Below the pieces are notes generated by a model. It saw nothing but the letters and a program-made list of their open reading frames with translations. It searched no databases and was not told the DNA's origin. From assembly GCA_964585925.1 (NCBI GenBank), contig CAZPFS010000045.1, forward strand, positions 1 to 7,270: a DNA stretch of 7,270 nt. Reading direction: 5' to 3'. Of this stretch, positions 6,727 to 7,270 are shown one piece after another (the first letter of the stretch is position 1; each line of letters opens with the position of its first letter). The stretch is from JAAZLS01 sp964585925 (GTDB lineage: Bacteria > Bacillota > Dethiobacteria > DTU022). Both the position numbers and the translations under genes were made by a program.

Positions 6727-6864
6727 TATACTCGGTCATTTCCATTTGGCATAAGCCAAACAACATATATTGGCTAACAGGAAATAGGCCATCGTTGAAA
6801 GATCTGTGGGATTTGGATGTAGTAGGATCTATAATGAAATTGATAGTATTCAAGGAGTTATTGT
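6727..6864. other. Leader between the 442-residue gene and the glycosylase gene, with alternative stems
   Basis: TTTGGC (6745-6750) pairs with GCCAAA (6755-6760) around a 4-base loop. The same GCCAA (6755-6759) can instead pair with TTGGC (6770-6774). ATTTCC (6738-6743) and GGAAAT (6780-6785) can close an outer stem. The two inner stems are mutually exclusive, as in attenuators, but there is no T-run and the arms are short. A perfect TATAAT (6830-6835) could be the -10 box of a promoter for the glycosylase gene, although the -35 region is poor. Confidence 0.3.
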
Positions 6865-7270
6865 ATGAACCATCAAACATATGTAAAGAGTTACATTAAA
6901 GAAATTGCAGAAATACTTGAATTTTATCATGGATCACCTGATCACAATAATAAAAAAGATCCACTTGACGAACTTGTATTTATATTGTTGTCCCGAAGAA
7001 CTAGGGAGGGAGGGTACAGGACCGTTTATGATCGCTTAAAAAAGAAATATCCCAAGTGGGAAGATGTAGCCAATGCCCATCCTGACGAGATATACAAGGT
7101 CATTGGACAAGTTGGATTTGGTGCTAAAAGATCAGGGGAAATTATCAATAATTTAAAAAGTATATTTACGAAATTTGGACGTTATTCCCTTGATGATCTG
7201 AAAAAGTGGCGAGATAAGAGGATTTTTGATTTTCTGACATCACTTGAGGGGATAGGTCCAAAAAGTGCGT
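6865..7270 (+). CDS. Endonuclease III-like HhH-GPD DNA glycosylase (3' partial)
   Basis: Base-excision repair type enzyme that flips out and removes a damaged or mismatched base, and probably cuts the abasic site. ATG 6865 is preceded by AAGGAG (6852-6857) at 7 bases. The 135 visible residues cover roughly the first 60 percent of a usual 210-230-residue enzyme; the window edge cuts the rest. DPLDELVFILLSRRT (32-46) matches the EndoIII NPFELLIAVLLSAQAT helix, with Arg-Arg where E. coli Nth has Ala-Gln. VIGQVGFGAKRSGEIINNL matches the Nth IGLYNSKAENII region. LEGIGPKSA (127-135) is the helix-hairpin-helix; Lys133 aligns with Nth catalytic Lys120, suggesting lyase activity. The catalytic Asp and any Fe-S cysteines would lie beyond the window. 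The base changes point to a specialised glycosylase rather than housekeeping Nth. It may belong to the preceding cassette, but its own promoter and 138-base gap leave this open. Confidence 0.88.
   Translation, partial: MNHQTYVKSYIKEIAEILEFYHGSPDHNNKKDPLDELVFILLSRRTREGGYRTVYDRLKKKYPKWEDVANAHPDEIYKVIGQVGFGAKRSGEIINNLKSIFTKFGRYSLDDLKKWRDKRIFDFLTSLEGIGPKSA

Noticed and set aside
1..7270. CRISPR array, tRNA, rRNA or transposase genes
   Set aside because: I see no regularly spaced repeats, no tRNA-like cloverleaf and no transposase or integrase motif on either strand.

Overview
The window reads as bacterial chromosome of moderate GC content. The genes have clear Shine-Dalgarno sites and ATG/GTG starts, and all run on the + strand. 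A run of ten Ns marks a contig join, so this is a draft or metagenome assembly. The class III CoA-transferase and the strong purine-rich ribosome sites would fit an anaerobic, fatty-acid or aromatic-degrading bacterium such as a clostridial Bacillota. That placement is an inference with little weight.

Left part (1-3035) is housekeeping. It holds the 3' part of an MsbA-type ABC exporter (transmembrane plus ATPase half-transporter, cut by the left window edge), a 183-base spacer with a near-palindrome, and a CaiB/BaiF family CoA-transferase. The N gap lies inside the CoA-transferase and breaks its frame artificially.

A transition zone (3036-3796) carries little convincing coding sequence. It has a strong 12-bp perfect inverted repeat (extendable to 15 pairs), a 97-codon hypothetical gene of weak support, and a small dyad upstream of the next gene.

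Right part (3797-7270) looks like a defence or DNA-processing cassette. Its genes are: (a) a PD-(D/E)XK nuclease-superfamily protein with visible D145, E158-x-K160 and Q175; (b) a 193-residue orphan protein whose ATG overlaps the nuclease stop (ATGA); (c) a 442-residue protein with a probable winged-helix segment near its N-terminus and a C-terminal SGFTK...YDGRV segment resembling the Lys/Asp catalytic layout of HhH-GPD/OGG-type DNA glycosylases; (d) the start of an endonuclease III-like HhH-GPD DNA glycosylase, cut by the right window edge. The notable hypothesis is a base-excision-like immune or DNA-surveillance module: glycosylase-type proteins recognising altered bases, paired with a nuclease. 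This rests on motifs read by eye and on gene order. No database search was possible, and I do not recognise the cassette as a named system.
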